Below are positions 52,017 to 64,000 of a stretch of DNA of 64,000 nucleotides, piece after piece (positions within the stretch are counted from its first letter, which is position 1; the number at the start of each line of letters is the position of its first letter). This stretch comes from Rhynochetos jubatus (Eukaryota > Chordata > Aves > Eurypygiformes > Rhynochetidae). The stretch lies in assembly GCA_027574665.1 (NCBI GenBank), contig CM050659.1:21119001-21183000 (forward strand). Reading direction: 5' to 3'. The translations under genes and the position numbers were made by a program. The notes below the pieces were generated by a model. That model was given only the letters and a program-made list of their open reading frames with translations, made no database searches and was not told the DNA's origin.

Positions 52017-55000
52017 TCCATGACACACAGCCTGCAAAACTCTTGGGTTTCCTGCTCTTCTGTGTTGCAATTGCTGTTATCTGACACCCCACAAAAGCCT
52101 TTGCCTGTCTCATTACTTAATTTAATTGATATTTCTCTGGCTGTACTTATTTGAATAGATTTACTCCCTTTACTGCTCTCACCACCGTTAGTAAATTAGA
52201 AGATGGATTTTATAAAAGACACACTGCTATCCTCTTTATGTATCAGCCAGACCTGAATTGCCAGCTGATTTTTCTCTGTGATTGCTGACACTTTAGACAG
52301 CAGAAATATTTCTGACACTCACACTAAACCAACCTGGATGCTTTATACCTGCTGAGCATCTTACAGTCCTGTCCCTCCAGCTAGGGAGGTGAAAACAATG
52401 TCGGCCTTTTCAAGTGATCCATCACAAATTTTCATTTCTATTTTCACTGTACCTTCTATTGGTGTGCCTTTGATTTCCACTTTGATGTTGTTTCCAATAA
52501 TCAAAATAAGAAATCCAGCTTTTTACTGACATTTTTCAAAATTGTCTTCAAATTATGACAGTTTCAGCATCCCAACAGGACAATTCAGAAAGATCTTCCA
52601 TTAATATTTACACTGTAGGATCTCAGTGCAAAAAAATGGATTAACTTACAGCCATTGTTTAGGTCACAAAAAATAACTTGTAATTGAAAAATAATAACAT
52701 CCTTACTCTTCTGTCAAAGTGAATGATAACTGACAGCAGGATTTTCTAAATATCTTCCATTAGAGTGTAAGAGGGAGGTTAAGTTGGCTTTTTTTTTTCC
52801 TCTGGAGCCGTGGAAAAAATAAGGATAACTAGATTAAATGGCAAATCAACAGACACCGAGATAAAAGAAGTAAGTTGTCCCAGGTGAGTAATAATGCTTT
52901 TTCAGTCACTTTACTCCACCCTGAAAAATGTCATTAAAAAGCTCACACAGTTGTTACTAACCTAAACCTTGGATAACATTAAGGAAAACTCCTTTCCGTA
53001 GTCTCCGTCATGCATTTCTGAAAAGGATGGAAAAAGAAATTAGGAATTACAAAAATCAGATCATTTTCCAACTGACCTGGAAATATTTGGGCCTTTTCCA
53101 ACCAGAAGAAGTCTATATACTTTTTAAGAATTCCCAGATAAAAGTTCTTCCCCCAGTTTTTGTGTCTTTTACCCAATGATTGCATAGAAGCATGGAGAGC
53201 TCTTGGAAAAGCCACCATGTGCTGCCCAAAAGGGCATCTCATTTTCAGATGGATAAAACCAGAACTGGTGCACCTGACAACAGATGGCTGTTTCATCTGA
53301 TCAAGGCATCATTCGCTAACTATAAAAGGTATGAGAAAGAAAAATAATCTCCAAAACAATAATCTCCCTTCAAGATCGCAGGAAATTCCCCAAACCAGCA
53401 TGAAATCATCAAAATACCACTTGTGCATATTGCTTGAAAGTGCCAGCAGACATCTCAAAAGGGAAAAGAAAAAAAAAAAAAAGGTAAAGCTTTTAGCTTG
53501 ATTAATGGACTTGTGCTGTTTGGGACAGCTCAGATGACCTTCACCTCTACCAGCACATATAGGAACCCAGCTCTGAACATGTTGAAATACATTAGTTCAC
53601 ATGTCAGGAATCAAGGGCAGCTTGGGAAGGAAAAAAAAACTCCAAAAACCAGCCCGTGCTTTGCACAGGCTCCCATCCACAGACATGAAGAGACATGATA
53701 GCAGACTGGCTGCTAGACCAGGTCTCTACCTCCCGCTCCCACCCTCCATGAAAGCGAAATAGTGAGGGCACCAGGACAGACAATATCCCGCGTCACTCCA
53801 TACTTCAAAATACATAGCTGTCAGTCACAGCATGCCGGAGCAGGGGCATACACCCCCCCAGTGCTGCGGAGAGAAAAGGGGACGAGCTGACCCGCTGGGT
53901 GGCCATGAGACCTGTCCCCAGGGGAACAGCTCTGCAGCACGAGGCTGGGAAAGGAGATGCAGGAGCTGCAGAGAAACACAGGGAAATGACAGGAATCACC
54001 CACTGCCTCGAGAGAGGAAGGCAGCCTGTTCCCCTCCGCAAGTGGCTTCCCACAGCGGTTAGCAGCAAGAGACGTCTGCAACACCATCGCCAGCCTGAAG
54101 CACAAGATGCCCCGCTGTCCTTTGCTCAACGCAGGCAGAGGGAGCGGTCCTCTTCCCCCCATCGCCTCCCCAAAGAGCGTTCCGGTTCAGCATAGCCCAA
54201 TGACAATGAGCAATAATGTTATATATACACTGTCCTGACGCCGTATGGATCAAACTGGCTTTTGTTAGCCAGAAATGAAGGGTTCAGTGGTGCATTCCTC
54301 ACTCCAGGCACATTCCCATTGAAATCTGCCACCAGGCTGCCAGGGCAAGGAGAATGGGATCAGTATCAAAAGCCGCTGTCATTCTCACCTCACCCCACTT
54401 AAATACATGTTTACAGGCAACAGCAGAGGTTTGCTCTCGCTGCAGTCACCGAGAGGACACAAATAAACTTTAATGAATATTGCCACAGCCCAGGCCAATA
54501 GATAAACGGTTCTGTTATTTAACATAGCCCTCAGAGTGATTTCTAAAAGTAGAACCCCACATTTTATACCTCCTTATTCACTAACACAAGCTACAGTGAA
54601 ATTCAGCTTGGCATTAGCTGGGTATTGTGAGTTAAGGGGATAAACTCCATTAATTTTCTGCTGATAAAATGTTATTTGAACTCATTCTACTGTCTATTTT
54701 ACCCTTGCCGAGATCTCCAATTACTTTTTTCCCTTGCTCCTCCCTATCTGCACTATAGGCTACATAAAACCAAAGCTAGACAGAAGAATGTTTCCTTTAT
54801 TGAAAAGCTTCCTTTACTGTCTGCTGATAACCTGGCAGTCTGCAGGGACCGCTCCCACAGCCCATTCCACACAAGCAGCCCCGCCAGTCGCTGCTGCCGC
54901 GCTACCATGAGTTTGCACAACAGGACTGCAAGAAATGCCCCCAAACTTGCACCCATCCCCCATTTTCCAAACCGTAAGATCACCCTCATCTAAAGAAACA

Positions 55001-55600
55001 CCACCAGACTTTCTGGTCCCAGTAACATACATGAACAGTTTTGAAACTTTCTTCTAAGCTAAAAAGGAACATTTTAAAGATTACAATATTCTGCTTTAAC
55101 ACTTGTGACCAAACAGTTGGGCTAGTACGTGAGACCACTGGGAACCAACCCAAAACCTGATTTATCTGGTTGCACTTGCCAAGCTGAATGACAAGCTGAA
55201 AACTGAAGCAACCAATTATGTTTTGAAAATAGTTGCCTCAAATAGTTGCCTTTTGAAAATAGTTCCCTCATCCCATGATGCAGAGCAGAATTAAGAAAGA
55301 GCAGCACCCCTCCATCTTGGCAGACAACGCAGATAAAGCCACTTCTCTTACAGAAATCTCAAAAAAAGAAGAACACAAATTCTGTCTTCTCCCTAGTGAC
55401 TCTCTGATCGCAGAGCAGAATGCAGTTTGCACCTCTGTCAGCTTGATGCTATACGGAGAATATTAGTTAAGAGCAAGAAATAGAAGGCAAAGAGGATAGG
55501 ACAGTTAAGGTGAAGAAAAGGAACAAGAACAATTTTGCAAGAATAGCTCTGAGAGTTTTTCCTTATTTAATATATTTATTCATGACTCAGGCTACTGGTA
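52017..55600. other. Unique DNA, no gene seen
   Basis: Begins with an AT-rich, complex stretch (52020-52210) that may be conserved. T10 at 52789-52798 leads into a 76-base exon-like piece ending before GTGAGT at 52884. A14 lies at 53469-53482. The part at 53820-54185 is moderately GC- and CpG-rich (about 16 CpG), followed by a CCAAT box (54199) and TATATATA (54220). A 30-base unit is partly duplicated at 55221-55270. None of these makes a gene. Confidence 0.5.
55221..55270. repeat. Partial tandem duplication, 30-bp unit x 1.7
   Basis: The unit starting 'ttttgaaaatagtt' at 55221 recurs at 55251 for about 20 bases, with the 'aatagttgcc' block also repeated within the unit. It is a local slippage-type duplication. 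Confidence 0.8.
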
Positions 55601-55614
55601 AGGGTGTGCTAATG

Positions 55615-55970
55615 AAAAATCATTAGCTGATGATATCAGGTTAGGAGACCTGATCAATACACAAAGGAGGAATGGAGTATCACACAAGAACTACAAGATC
55701 AAAGCTGAAGATCAAGCATTTAAGAACTACAAGGATTTTGCTGTAAAGTGGAAACTCTCGAGAGGATTGAGGAAGCGAAAGACCTGGGTGCATGGCTACA
55801 GACACAGCAAATACAGTGCCAGTATGCATCAGCCAGCCAGCTCCAGCAGGGAATGTACTCTCTTAGCAACTCTCCAAGCACAGGAGAAAATTCAAGGCTG
55901 AGAATGGCAACGGTCATCGTCTATAAATTTGTCATTAAAGAAAATCTCTTGAAGCTAAATACTAATTTTG
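55615..55970 (+). mobile_element. Ancient CR1-type LINE fragment (catalytic box region to tail)
   Basis: At 55626 the frame reads ADDIRLGDLINTQ, matching the CR1 catalytic-box segment FADDTKLGGVVNTP, in which the two Asp residues are the metal-binding pair. Further on, in another frame, EEAKDLGAWLQTQQIQ (about 55766-55813) matches the ERDLGVLVDxKLNMS segment. The part after about 55880 ('ggctgagaatggcaacg', 'catcgtctataaatttgt') resembles the CR1 end region 'gaggctgaggggagacctcatcgctctctacaa'. Spacing between the blocks is shorter than in a full element, so sequence has been lost. It is old and heavily decayed, on the same strand as the 45.7-kb piece. Confidence 0.6.
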
Positions 55971-56029
55971 TCCCCAAAATGAATGGGTATATATTGACCA
56001 AAAACTGATTAAAGACAAAAACTAGAGGT

Positions 56030-56039
56030 GGGGGGGGGG
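56030..56039 (+). repeat. G10 run
   Basis: A homopolymer of ten G just after the CR1-type fragment, with no further structure visible. Confidence 0.9.
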
Positions 56040-57180
56040 AAGTATCAAATATTCTGGAACAGTCTTCAAATATTGGCAGCAGCAGGAAAGGGAGTAGTCT
56101 GAGTTAATACATTTGTGAATGGGCATACTTCCTATGACATGAACAGAATTATAATTTCCTGCACTGGTAGGCTGCTGGCCAACACTCTGGGAAGCCCTCC
56201 CCAGCCCAGCGCTCCTGTGCTCCAGTGGCAGGAGTCACCTTGAGCTGGATGATGCTGCAGGATTAAGCCCTACGGGAATTCATCATATTTAATATTAAAG
56301 ACTTTACTTTGACACAATTTCAATGGACTACAACAAATCAAAGCAAACTCTGCAATAAATGTCTTCATAATGCCTTGTGCTGTAGCTGTACTTTGAAAGT
56401 CCAAAATCAATAAAAACAAAATGGTGACATATGTTTGTATTATTCGGAAAGCTAAATGCATGCAAGGGATCTGTCACTGCAGGATTAATAGAGTACAAGA
56501 TGTTCTGTTTGTTGGGCATCTGATTGTCTGTCTCATAATATGAATTTTGAAATAGCTAGGGATTTCTGCTAGTGCATTTGCAGGTTTATGCTGAATTTCA
56601 CATTAACAATAAATCATCCTGTATGTATAGTTCTCTTTTTCAATTTACTGCAACATAACTTCATCAATCCACATAGGGAATAGGGCCATACGCATAATGA
56701 GTAGAAATCTGATAATAAAATATTAAGTAAGACAACGAAACAAAAACATGTGAAATATTAATACCAAGGCTCCAAAATACCCCTCATTGCCATTCAGCCT
56801 ACATTTGGTGTGCACATACCTCTTAACGTCCGGGTGGAGTGACAGCAGGACAGTGTCAGGTAGCTTACTCTTAGTGACTGCAAAATAATCTACTTGAAAT
56901 TAAGAAATCCATTTAACGATGATGTCAATGAAAATAAGATGCATTCCATTGTGAGTTGAAAGACATTATTTTTACTCTAGTTGGTAAAATTACCTTTGAG
57001 CAAGTAATTATTCACTACGTTAGGACCTTTTGCACATCCCGAGAGCGTCACAAAATGAACTTGAATGTATTTGTCAAGACTGATCCTTAGCCATCTCCGT
57101 GGTTGTCCTAATGAGGCAGAGAAGAATTCCTGGCACAGTAAGGTCCCCGTGGTGCTGGACGGCTGCACAGCCAGCGCTAA
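56040..57180. other. Unique AT-rich DNA, no gene seen
   Basis: No exon or known repeat recognised. The stretch at about 56270-56460 is AT-rich and complex. Confidence 0.6.
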
Positions 57181-57184
57181 GCCT

Positions 57185-57300
57185 GTACTTAAGCATTCCC
57201 TTGACTTCAAGCACTCCTTTTCAGCAGACATTGAAGTGCATGCTTAAATTTAAGCATATGCTGACACATGCTTGACAGCAATGGGAACTCTGCATACACC
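57185..57300. repeat. Palindromic mini-element, copy 2
   Basis: A perfect 14-base palindrome GCTTAAATTTAAGC (57242-57255) sits in a larger near-palindrome (57238-57261) and is followed by 'acacatgcttgacagcaatg' and preceded by 'gtacttaagcattcccttg'. This matches the order of an old palindromic element I recall from reptiles and birds, in which gcacatgcttaa / ttaagcacatgc arms surround a 'cttgacttcaatggga' centre. It shares its core with the copy at 41.5 kb. The class, possibly a non-autonomous DNA transposon, is uncertain. Confidence 0.45.
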
Positions 57301-59334
57301 TGCATCCTTACCTCCAATCTGGGCACATGCCATTGCCCTTGCCTTTTTGGTATCTTCTGCAGGTTCAGATACTGAGGCCCCCTGGAATTAATCCAGCCTT
57401 GGATTCATTTTTTAAATACATCTATATTCAAACCCACAGGCAAGACTTTTTCAAGATCAAATGCTTTTGGTATTCCACAAAATACAGCTCTCCCATCCCA
57501 TGTGTCATGCAAATAGGCTCATGAATTGAGTAATTCTCCTCAGCTAACCGGGATCATATTTACTTAACTGATGTGAACAGACAAAGGAAAATATACCACT
57601 TGTTCAACATGTGCAAAATTTATGGTATGTAGCTAACATAATGCGTTTAACAATTTTATCCAACTTTCAATCTAGGACAAAACAAATATGTTCACATAAT
57701 CCCAAGCCATATTATAGCAGTTGCATACAGTAAGTGATTTAAAGTTTTAATTCATCATTAAATACACTCTGCACATACAGGTTTTTCTTTTTAAATAATA
57801 ATATGCAAAACTTCCAGAGTCATTAACAATTTAATAAGCTGTTTAAACAAGAGAACTCTTTGAAATGCTTCATCTGTGCCTATGCGTTCTAAGCATCATG
57901 CGATAATTTATCGTTTTCACAAATTGCTTGTCAGCTGGACCAAAAAAAAAAACCTGTTCTGCAATTACCTCCATTCTAAAAAGACTCTATCTAAACTTTA
58001 TATCAATGGGCACAGGAAGTATATGGAAACAGATCAAATATATTTTTCATTGAGAAAATGTTAATTGGCCTTACCTATCTCATTAAGACTTGCACAGAAC
58101 CCAAAGAAAAACTGTTCCACTGCCAGATCATAAGGCTGCAGCATCTACACTTTATTTTCAATAACATGAACAGTCAGCAGCAATAATGACCAAGTAGAAC
58201 ATACCAGACTTGACAGCATAAAGTAAACTGCAGGACACTGCTCATGCTACTTTATGTTTTCAAAAGGTCATCATGTATCTTCTCCTGCAACTGGGGGGGT
58301 TATTTACCTAGACACCCACCGGTTTCACCTCCAACTTAGGCTCAATTTTTGCCAAAGGAGGGTGAATTAGTAATGAGGTTGACCTTCAGCATTGCAGAGC
58401 CATTCTAGTTCTCCCCTACTCGAGCTAGAGTTGGTTAGCATGGCACAAAATTGCTATACATGTGTCTTGGGAAAAGGACACATGGGCAGAACTGGTAAAA
58501 CAACACGTTTCCCACCAGCACAGTGAGGTGAAACAGCACAGGGGCAGCAAATGTCTCCAAGCCTGTGCCTTTGAAAGCATGTTTCCCGCAGTTTGGGATG
58601 GATTTGTAAGGTGGCTTTGACATTTTGTGAACACCCCCATCCAAGCATTGTGAATTATTTTGTTCGTTCTACATCCAAGATCCTACAGCTTTTCAAACAT
58701 TAAAAGCATGTACTACTGCATACAAACTTGAAATAATAGGGTTCTGAACTCTCATAGCCTGCCATTTAAACTGCAGAATTACTACAGAATTGAAAAGCTT
58801 TAGAGAGCAAAAAGGTTCAAGTGTTAACTAGGACAGCCATCCAAAACAGAGTGGCATCTACTAGCAAAGTTAGTGAAACAAGGGAAAGATAGTAATTCTT
58901 ATAATAGAGAACAGAATAGCAGATAATAGAAGCTCATATGGTTAACTCTATTGCCAGCAATGAACAAGGTGTTAACAGGACTTGTAAGACTGGCACGGTA
59001 AGTAAGCAGCTGGGAAGAGAAGCTTTGGGTAGATAGCAACGAGAGGACTTCCACCAACAGAAGAAACAATCTTGCAGCGGGCAGGTTTCTGGAGCCATGC
59101 ACCAATGCATGTCTAAGAAATGCTGCTGAGGCCACAGAAACATTTAAATCCTATTCTCTTCAAGTTTTCGGTCCTGGAAAAATATTTCTAATATTTCTAA
59201 TTGTGTGAACCTATTGCATAATCTGACATGTGGAATCATACAGACACATTCTCTCTAACCTACATCCTGCAGGACTCAATATCATATTCTGGGCTCAGTA
59301 GTAAATTACCATAATGTCAGTGGGTGAACTGCAC

Positions 59335-59425
59335 AGAGACCAGTTGAAGAATCTACAGCAGATGAAAATAAAGTGGAATAGACTGCCTGCCATTAGGGAC
59401 TCCAGCATTCACTTGAAAGGATCAA
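59335..59425 (+). mobile_element. Doubtful CR1/L2-type LINE tail
   Basis: The words 'gtggaatagactgcctgcc', 'ttagggactcc' and 'acttgaaaggatcaacttga' follow in order the CR1/L2 3' segment 'gtggaatgggctgcc...gtggactctcc...ttcaag'. Similarity is weak and limited to short blocks, so it may be chance. Confidence 0.25.
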
Positions 59426-61368
59426 CTTGATACAAAGCACTGCCGAAAAAAGTTGGCCTTAATGAGCTGAAGTCCTACTCGGGTTTTAAGAAAACATATT
59501 TTCTGTGTTTCAGATGCTTTGGAAATATCTCTGAAGACAATGTGGTGCTGAATAGTGGTGTTTGTTATTAGTTAGTACATATATTTTTGTTCTAATTTCG
59601 TTGTAGTTGATTCACAGTGTCTCTGGGCATTATGAACTAGTTTTTCACCACACAGTGTGCCACAATCTCTCATTAATATCACCGAGATATATGTAAACTT
59701 CAAAAACCACTCAGCATTTGGCAGGATTAGGACAACTTAACAAAATGAACATTGAAGTAGCCTTTCAACAAAGAGCTGTAGAACTTACATAACATGCGAC
59801 CGCAGCGCTACTGTTTGTATGCTGTGCTGAATCTTAACCACAAACTTCGTTAAATAGGATTCCCTACAGAGAAGAACGCGTATGCATCTTACTTGCATAC
59901 ATTACAATTTTGAGGCCAGCTGAGGATGTACGTTTCCTGAAGAAGCAAGGGAGAGAACTCCAGCTGGGTTGGGAAGGTAAAGCAAAATCAAGAGAGACAG
60001 AGGCAAAGTACTGCATCACTAATGCAGTGACATCCACTGAGCAGGTTGAAATGAGATAGAAAAACAAATGGAAGTCTGAAGGCACAGTGTGGAGTGATGG
60101 ATCCAGGCCCTTATAGAAGAGTTATAACATACAAAGGAAATAAAACATCATCTTGACCTACATTGCTCACCACACCATCCATTACAGTGGTGCTGCCAGA
60201 AAAGACTTAGGACAGATTTAGCCCTGTGCGAGTTGTCATCCAACTGTGAGTACATAAATTATGATATTGTGTCCCCATTTCAACACTCAAGTGGCACTGA
60301 AGTGGATATTTGTGCCTCAGTCTCACTTTGCCACCAATATGCAGAAATGGGAATCCTCAGGCACCCACATTTACAAATTAAGAAAACATTATTCTGTAAC
60401 AAATGACAACATACTTGGAAATTATTTTTAAAGCAATCTGAAAAAAAGCCTATAGGGGCTCTACAGATTTATTGCAAAACAAAAACAACATTAAACCACA
60501 AAACAATGAGAAAAAATAACATCATTTCCCATATGCTCAATGTGCGAAACGGATATACAGCCCTTTAGGTAGCAATAGTAATAAAGAAAAGTCATCTGGG
60601 TCAAATGGCATAATTCTATTTATTATTAGCATTATTTAAACTAGACTTAAGGTGTACACAGTGCTCTAAAAACAAATAAAAAACTGACAGATCCCTTCCC
60701 TGAAAAAACATGCAAGCTGAAGTAGGAGAATTAATGGATAATAACTTTTCAGTTTTTGCAGTGAGGAAAAATGCCACCAAAAAAACCCAAAAAAACAAAA
60801 CACCATGTTTCAAAGGTTTTTTGGCCATGAAGTGAAAGGCTAATTTAATTTTTTTATTCATTTTATTAGAGAGCAGGCAGCAGTCTGGGTTCAGATGGGC
60901 TCTTCCACTAACAGAGCTGAAGCTACAGACAGGAATATCTCTACCAAGCAAACATAAAACAAAAAGAAGCCCTATAAACAAAAGAAACCTCAGATCTCAT
61001 TTGCTGGGTGCCAACCGTGCACTGTATATATATTTCAGAGGAGTTCACATGGAGTGAGACAGAGTTTCATAGGTAAGGCAATTCTCAGATGATCCCCTAT
61101 CGTCAGACTAACACAGAGTATTTTATTAACCACATGTCAGTTATTGCTACAAAAAGGGTCAAATCCTGCCTGGGTTTTTCTCAGCGTATTGGCTGGTTCG
61201 TACCTGTGAACGAGACCTGTCTCCCCTGGCCCTGGCCCTACGACCAAACCACCGGGCTCCTGCTTTCAGGGAGTTTTTAAACAAATCTGGAGGCTGCTCC
61301 TCATCGCAAGCCCAGTGGCACTGACCCCAAGGGGGGTGCCCACCCATTCCTGATGCACTCACTAACAA

Positions 61369-61386
61369 CCCCTTGAGCTCAAGGGG
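61369..61386. repeat. Perfect 18-bp palindrome
   Basis: CCCCTTGAGCTCAAGGGG is its own reverse complement. It lies in ordinary sequence; no operator or hairpin role is evident in this eukaryotic context. Confidence 0.9.
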
Positions 61387-64000
61387 ATGAGAGCAGGGCA
61401 CAGAGCCTCACCAGTGTCAACAGACCAGACAGCTGTGGGTTTTGGGGGCCAGAGATCTCTGCAACTGTCATGTGCTGAAACTAGAAGAGTATATGCAAAA
61501 GCCCTTAACTGCTCAAATATCAGGTAAGACTTCACCCAGTGAGCCTGACACAATAAAGCCAGTCTTCATGCCTGTGTTGCGAGCAGATTAATCATATATT
61601 CTTAAAAAAAAACCCCAAATGGTCTAAAAAAACGATGCAAAAAGCCAAATCTATCTGTCATGGGAAATAGCTGATGACCTTCCAAAATCCACAAAAACTA
61701 ATTTCTGATCCCTCAGGGTGTAGCAAGATATAAAGAAAACCCAGAATGGACACAAGTAGTACAGTTTTACAGTAAGGCACACGGCACATGGACTGCTGGG
61801 GAGAAAGTTTGGTGGAATTATAAACACTGCATATCCTTCTAGGTCTGTGTGACATATACGGGGAGTTTAAAGGTGCACACACATGCATAAATACGTAACA
61901 CCGAAAATGACACACTAAAACTTTCCTCTTCTGTTCCGCATCCACTTTTTTCAATATTTTTCCATCTGTAACCCCTGACAGTACCTACTAGGTGAAGTAA
62001 GATATTCTTATCAAATTTACAAGACCAAGCCAACTAGAAAATAAACTTAATGGCATATAGCAATGGCAGTTAATGGTTTTTCTTTGATGACAAAGAGAAT
62101 GGATACGGGTATAGTGACAGCATTTAATTGAGCATCATAGTCATAGAAACGTCCACAAAACAGCCGAATGCAACCACCCTATGTTATGTTCACATGTCAA
62201 ATCAAAAACTCTTTTTCCCCAGAGGTTTGTTACGGGGTATTGTTAGTACGATTCAGAAACTTCGCTTCCCTCTTTCACTGGCTTTGCTAGAGCTGAACGA
62301 AACACCACCAAGGAAGGAATTTGCCTCAGGTTATTTTATGCAACCTTTTATATGCTAAGGGCAAAAATACAAGCAGACCTATGAAGAACTCGCAATAAAG
62401 CTCACTCCGCAGTTAATGCAGAAGTGTTCTCCTAAGGAGCAGTATGTATAATTGCTAAAAGTTTGACCATCAGCCCAAAACTTGTATGTATGCTTGGCAG
62501 GCAAATGGGCAAGAATAACATCTCTGTTGGGATCCCTCCTCTTCCAACCGTGGTGACTCTGAACTGCTCAGATTGAAGTCTACCTTCCTCGTCGACTTAC
62601 ATACATAGGCAGTTACTTTACTAAAAGACACCTTCCATCAGTGACAGCCACCATATCATTTTTCAGTCAGGTTCACAGCTACAGAAGCCAAAAGGAGGTT
62701 TGACTTCCCTCTCGAGCGGGGCAGCCCCAGATGTACAAGACTCCTGGTGTAAATCAGCGTGGTTCCCTTAATGTCCCACTCTACAGACAGCAGGTGAGCT
62801 CGACCCGTGTACCTATCTTTCCTACCACCTTAGTATTAAAACACAATGCACAAAGAAATAATTTACATTTACAGAAGTGCAATACATAAAAAATAATTAA
62901 TACATTAAATCTTTCCAAATAAATGTGGCGTACACAATTAAACTCAGCATTTAGCCTAGGGGGAAAAAAATCCTCTCCGACTAAGCTTATTGATACAGAG
63001 AAGATCAGTTTTCAGGTCTTCTAACTGATTTTCATGACCATACTTTAGTCCATGTCGTTACGATCCTCTCCCCAGCAGCCTGCATTAACTTCTCCACACT
63101 ACTGGAACCATCCCCTCCAGCCATGCTGATGGGTGCTGATTTTATGTCTCTCAGTAATTTCTTTAATGTGTGCACATATGGCATTCAGTATTTCAGCTCC
63201 GACTCACACAACACCTCTGCTATTTCCTACATGGCAAGCGTTATTTCTCTGAATTGGATTTCTGAATATAACACAAGAACATTTTGCTTACAAAAAAGCT
63301 TGTTTATTAGCAACATAAAACTGTCAGTTGTTTATGTGCCACTTGTAAATATCAGGCCACATTAACTTGCCAAATGGAGGGCAGGGGGGAGAGTGGGCTA
63401 TTTTCCTTGTGATCCTTCAACGGGAGACCAAAAAATAAATAAAAATCAAGCATGGTGGGCAGAGTTACTATTTGTTCTTGTAACTCACCCCTGGCTCAAA
63501 GAGGAGACACATGGCCTGGAGGACACGAGTGTGGCCACAGTCCCCTTATTTACTGCCTCGAGTCCCAGCCACGTTTGCCAGCTTGACTTTACAGGTGAAA
63601 GTGTTGGCTCCTCTTGCGAAAATATATTGTCAGGCTATATATTTTAAATGCTGTCTACCCTCCTTGTAAGATTCAAGACCTAATCAATCCTTTATGTTGT
63701 AACCAGGTGCAAGTCATAAAGGGGTTGTTATTACAAAATTTTATAGAGTGAGGCGCTTAGATACTCATGCGGGAGACAGGTACATAAACAGCCCACTCTG
63801 CCCTCGTGTTTTCAGGTACCACTGTCAAGACTTCTACCTACCAGTCAATTTTAAATATTTTCAGTTATTCTCAACCCACTGGTTTCAAATTCTAGAGTTA
63901 CATCTGCTGCTGGTTTATAAAAGGAAAATGGTCCAGCCACAGACGATCCAAATAAGACTCACCGGGATATTTCAGCTTGGAGGCCAAAGCTCACTGCTGG

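Larger units (their letters stand above)
57301..64000. other. Unique non-coding DNA, no gene seen
   Basis: AT-rich with short anonymous frames, the longest 121 codons on the minus strand at 60616-60981. Contains a doubtful CR1 tail at about 59335-59425, A/C low-complexity tracts near 60777-60803 and 61602-61618, and an 18-base perfect palindrome at 61369-61386. I see no exon, RNA gene or further recognisable transposon. Confidence 0.55.

Overview
The window looks like a gene-free piece of a bird genome. It is AT-leaning, has no bacterial-style gene packing, and is about 97% unique sequence. The repeats I can recognise are avian or amniote in type: solo or partial LTRs of the ERVL-like kind common in birds, a few very old CR1 LINE pieces, one probable MIR-type SINE, and two copies of a small palindromic element. 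I assigned these families by remembered consensus, not by a search, and I cannot name the species or the locus.

I found no exon of a recognisable protein, no rRNA or tRNA gene, no CRISPR array, no IS element and no operon. The open frames, the longest being 214 codons at 14981-15625, 192 codons at 36183-36761 and 171 codons on the opposite strand at 36125-36640, have no domain I know and sit in locally GC-rich DNA where stops are scarce. They are best read as chance.

Layout: 1-6.5 kb is unique DNA. At 6.49-6.94 kb lies the 3' part of an ERVL-like LTR (family A). From 7 to 41 kb there is unique DNA with low-complexity tracts, a MIR-like fragment near 27.5 kb, several TAAT-rich stretches that read like conserved developmental enhancers (14.2-14.9, 22.4-22.65, 33.8-34.25 kb), a nuclear-receptor-type site cluster (34.70-34.82 kb), a CpG-dense spot at 39.42-39.54 kb followed by an exon-like segment, and a strong G-run at 40.22 kb. 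A palindromic mini-element sits at 41.5 kb and a CR1 reverse-transcriptase fragment at 45.7 kb. At 50.99-52.02 kb the 5' part of LTR family A lies just upstream of a second LTR (family B). An older CR1 piece with the catalytic-box region lies at 55.6-56.0 kb, the second palindromic mini-element at 57.2 kb, and a doubtful CR1 tail at 59.3 kb. The rest is unique.

The window is best read as an intergenic desert or a very long intron whose function, if any, is regulatory. I see no clear new biological system. The items most worth a check are the nuclear-receptor/FOX/AP-1 cluster, the CpG spot with its exon-like neighbour, the paired mini-elements, and the two family-A LTR pieces that seem to break at the same family position.
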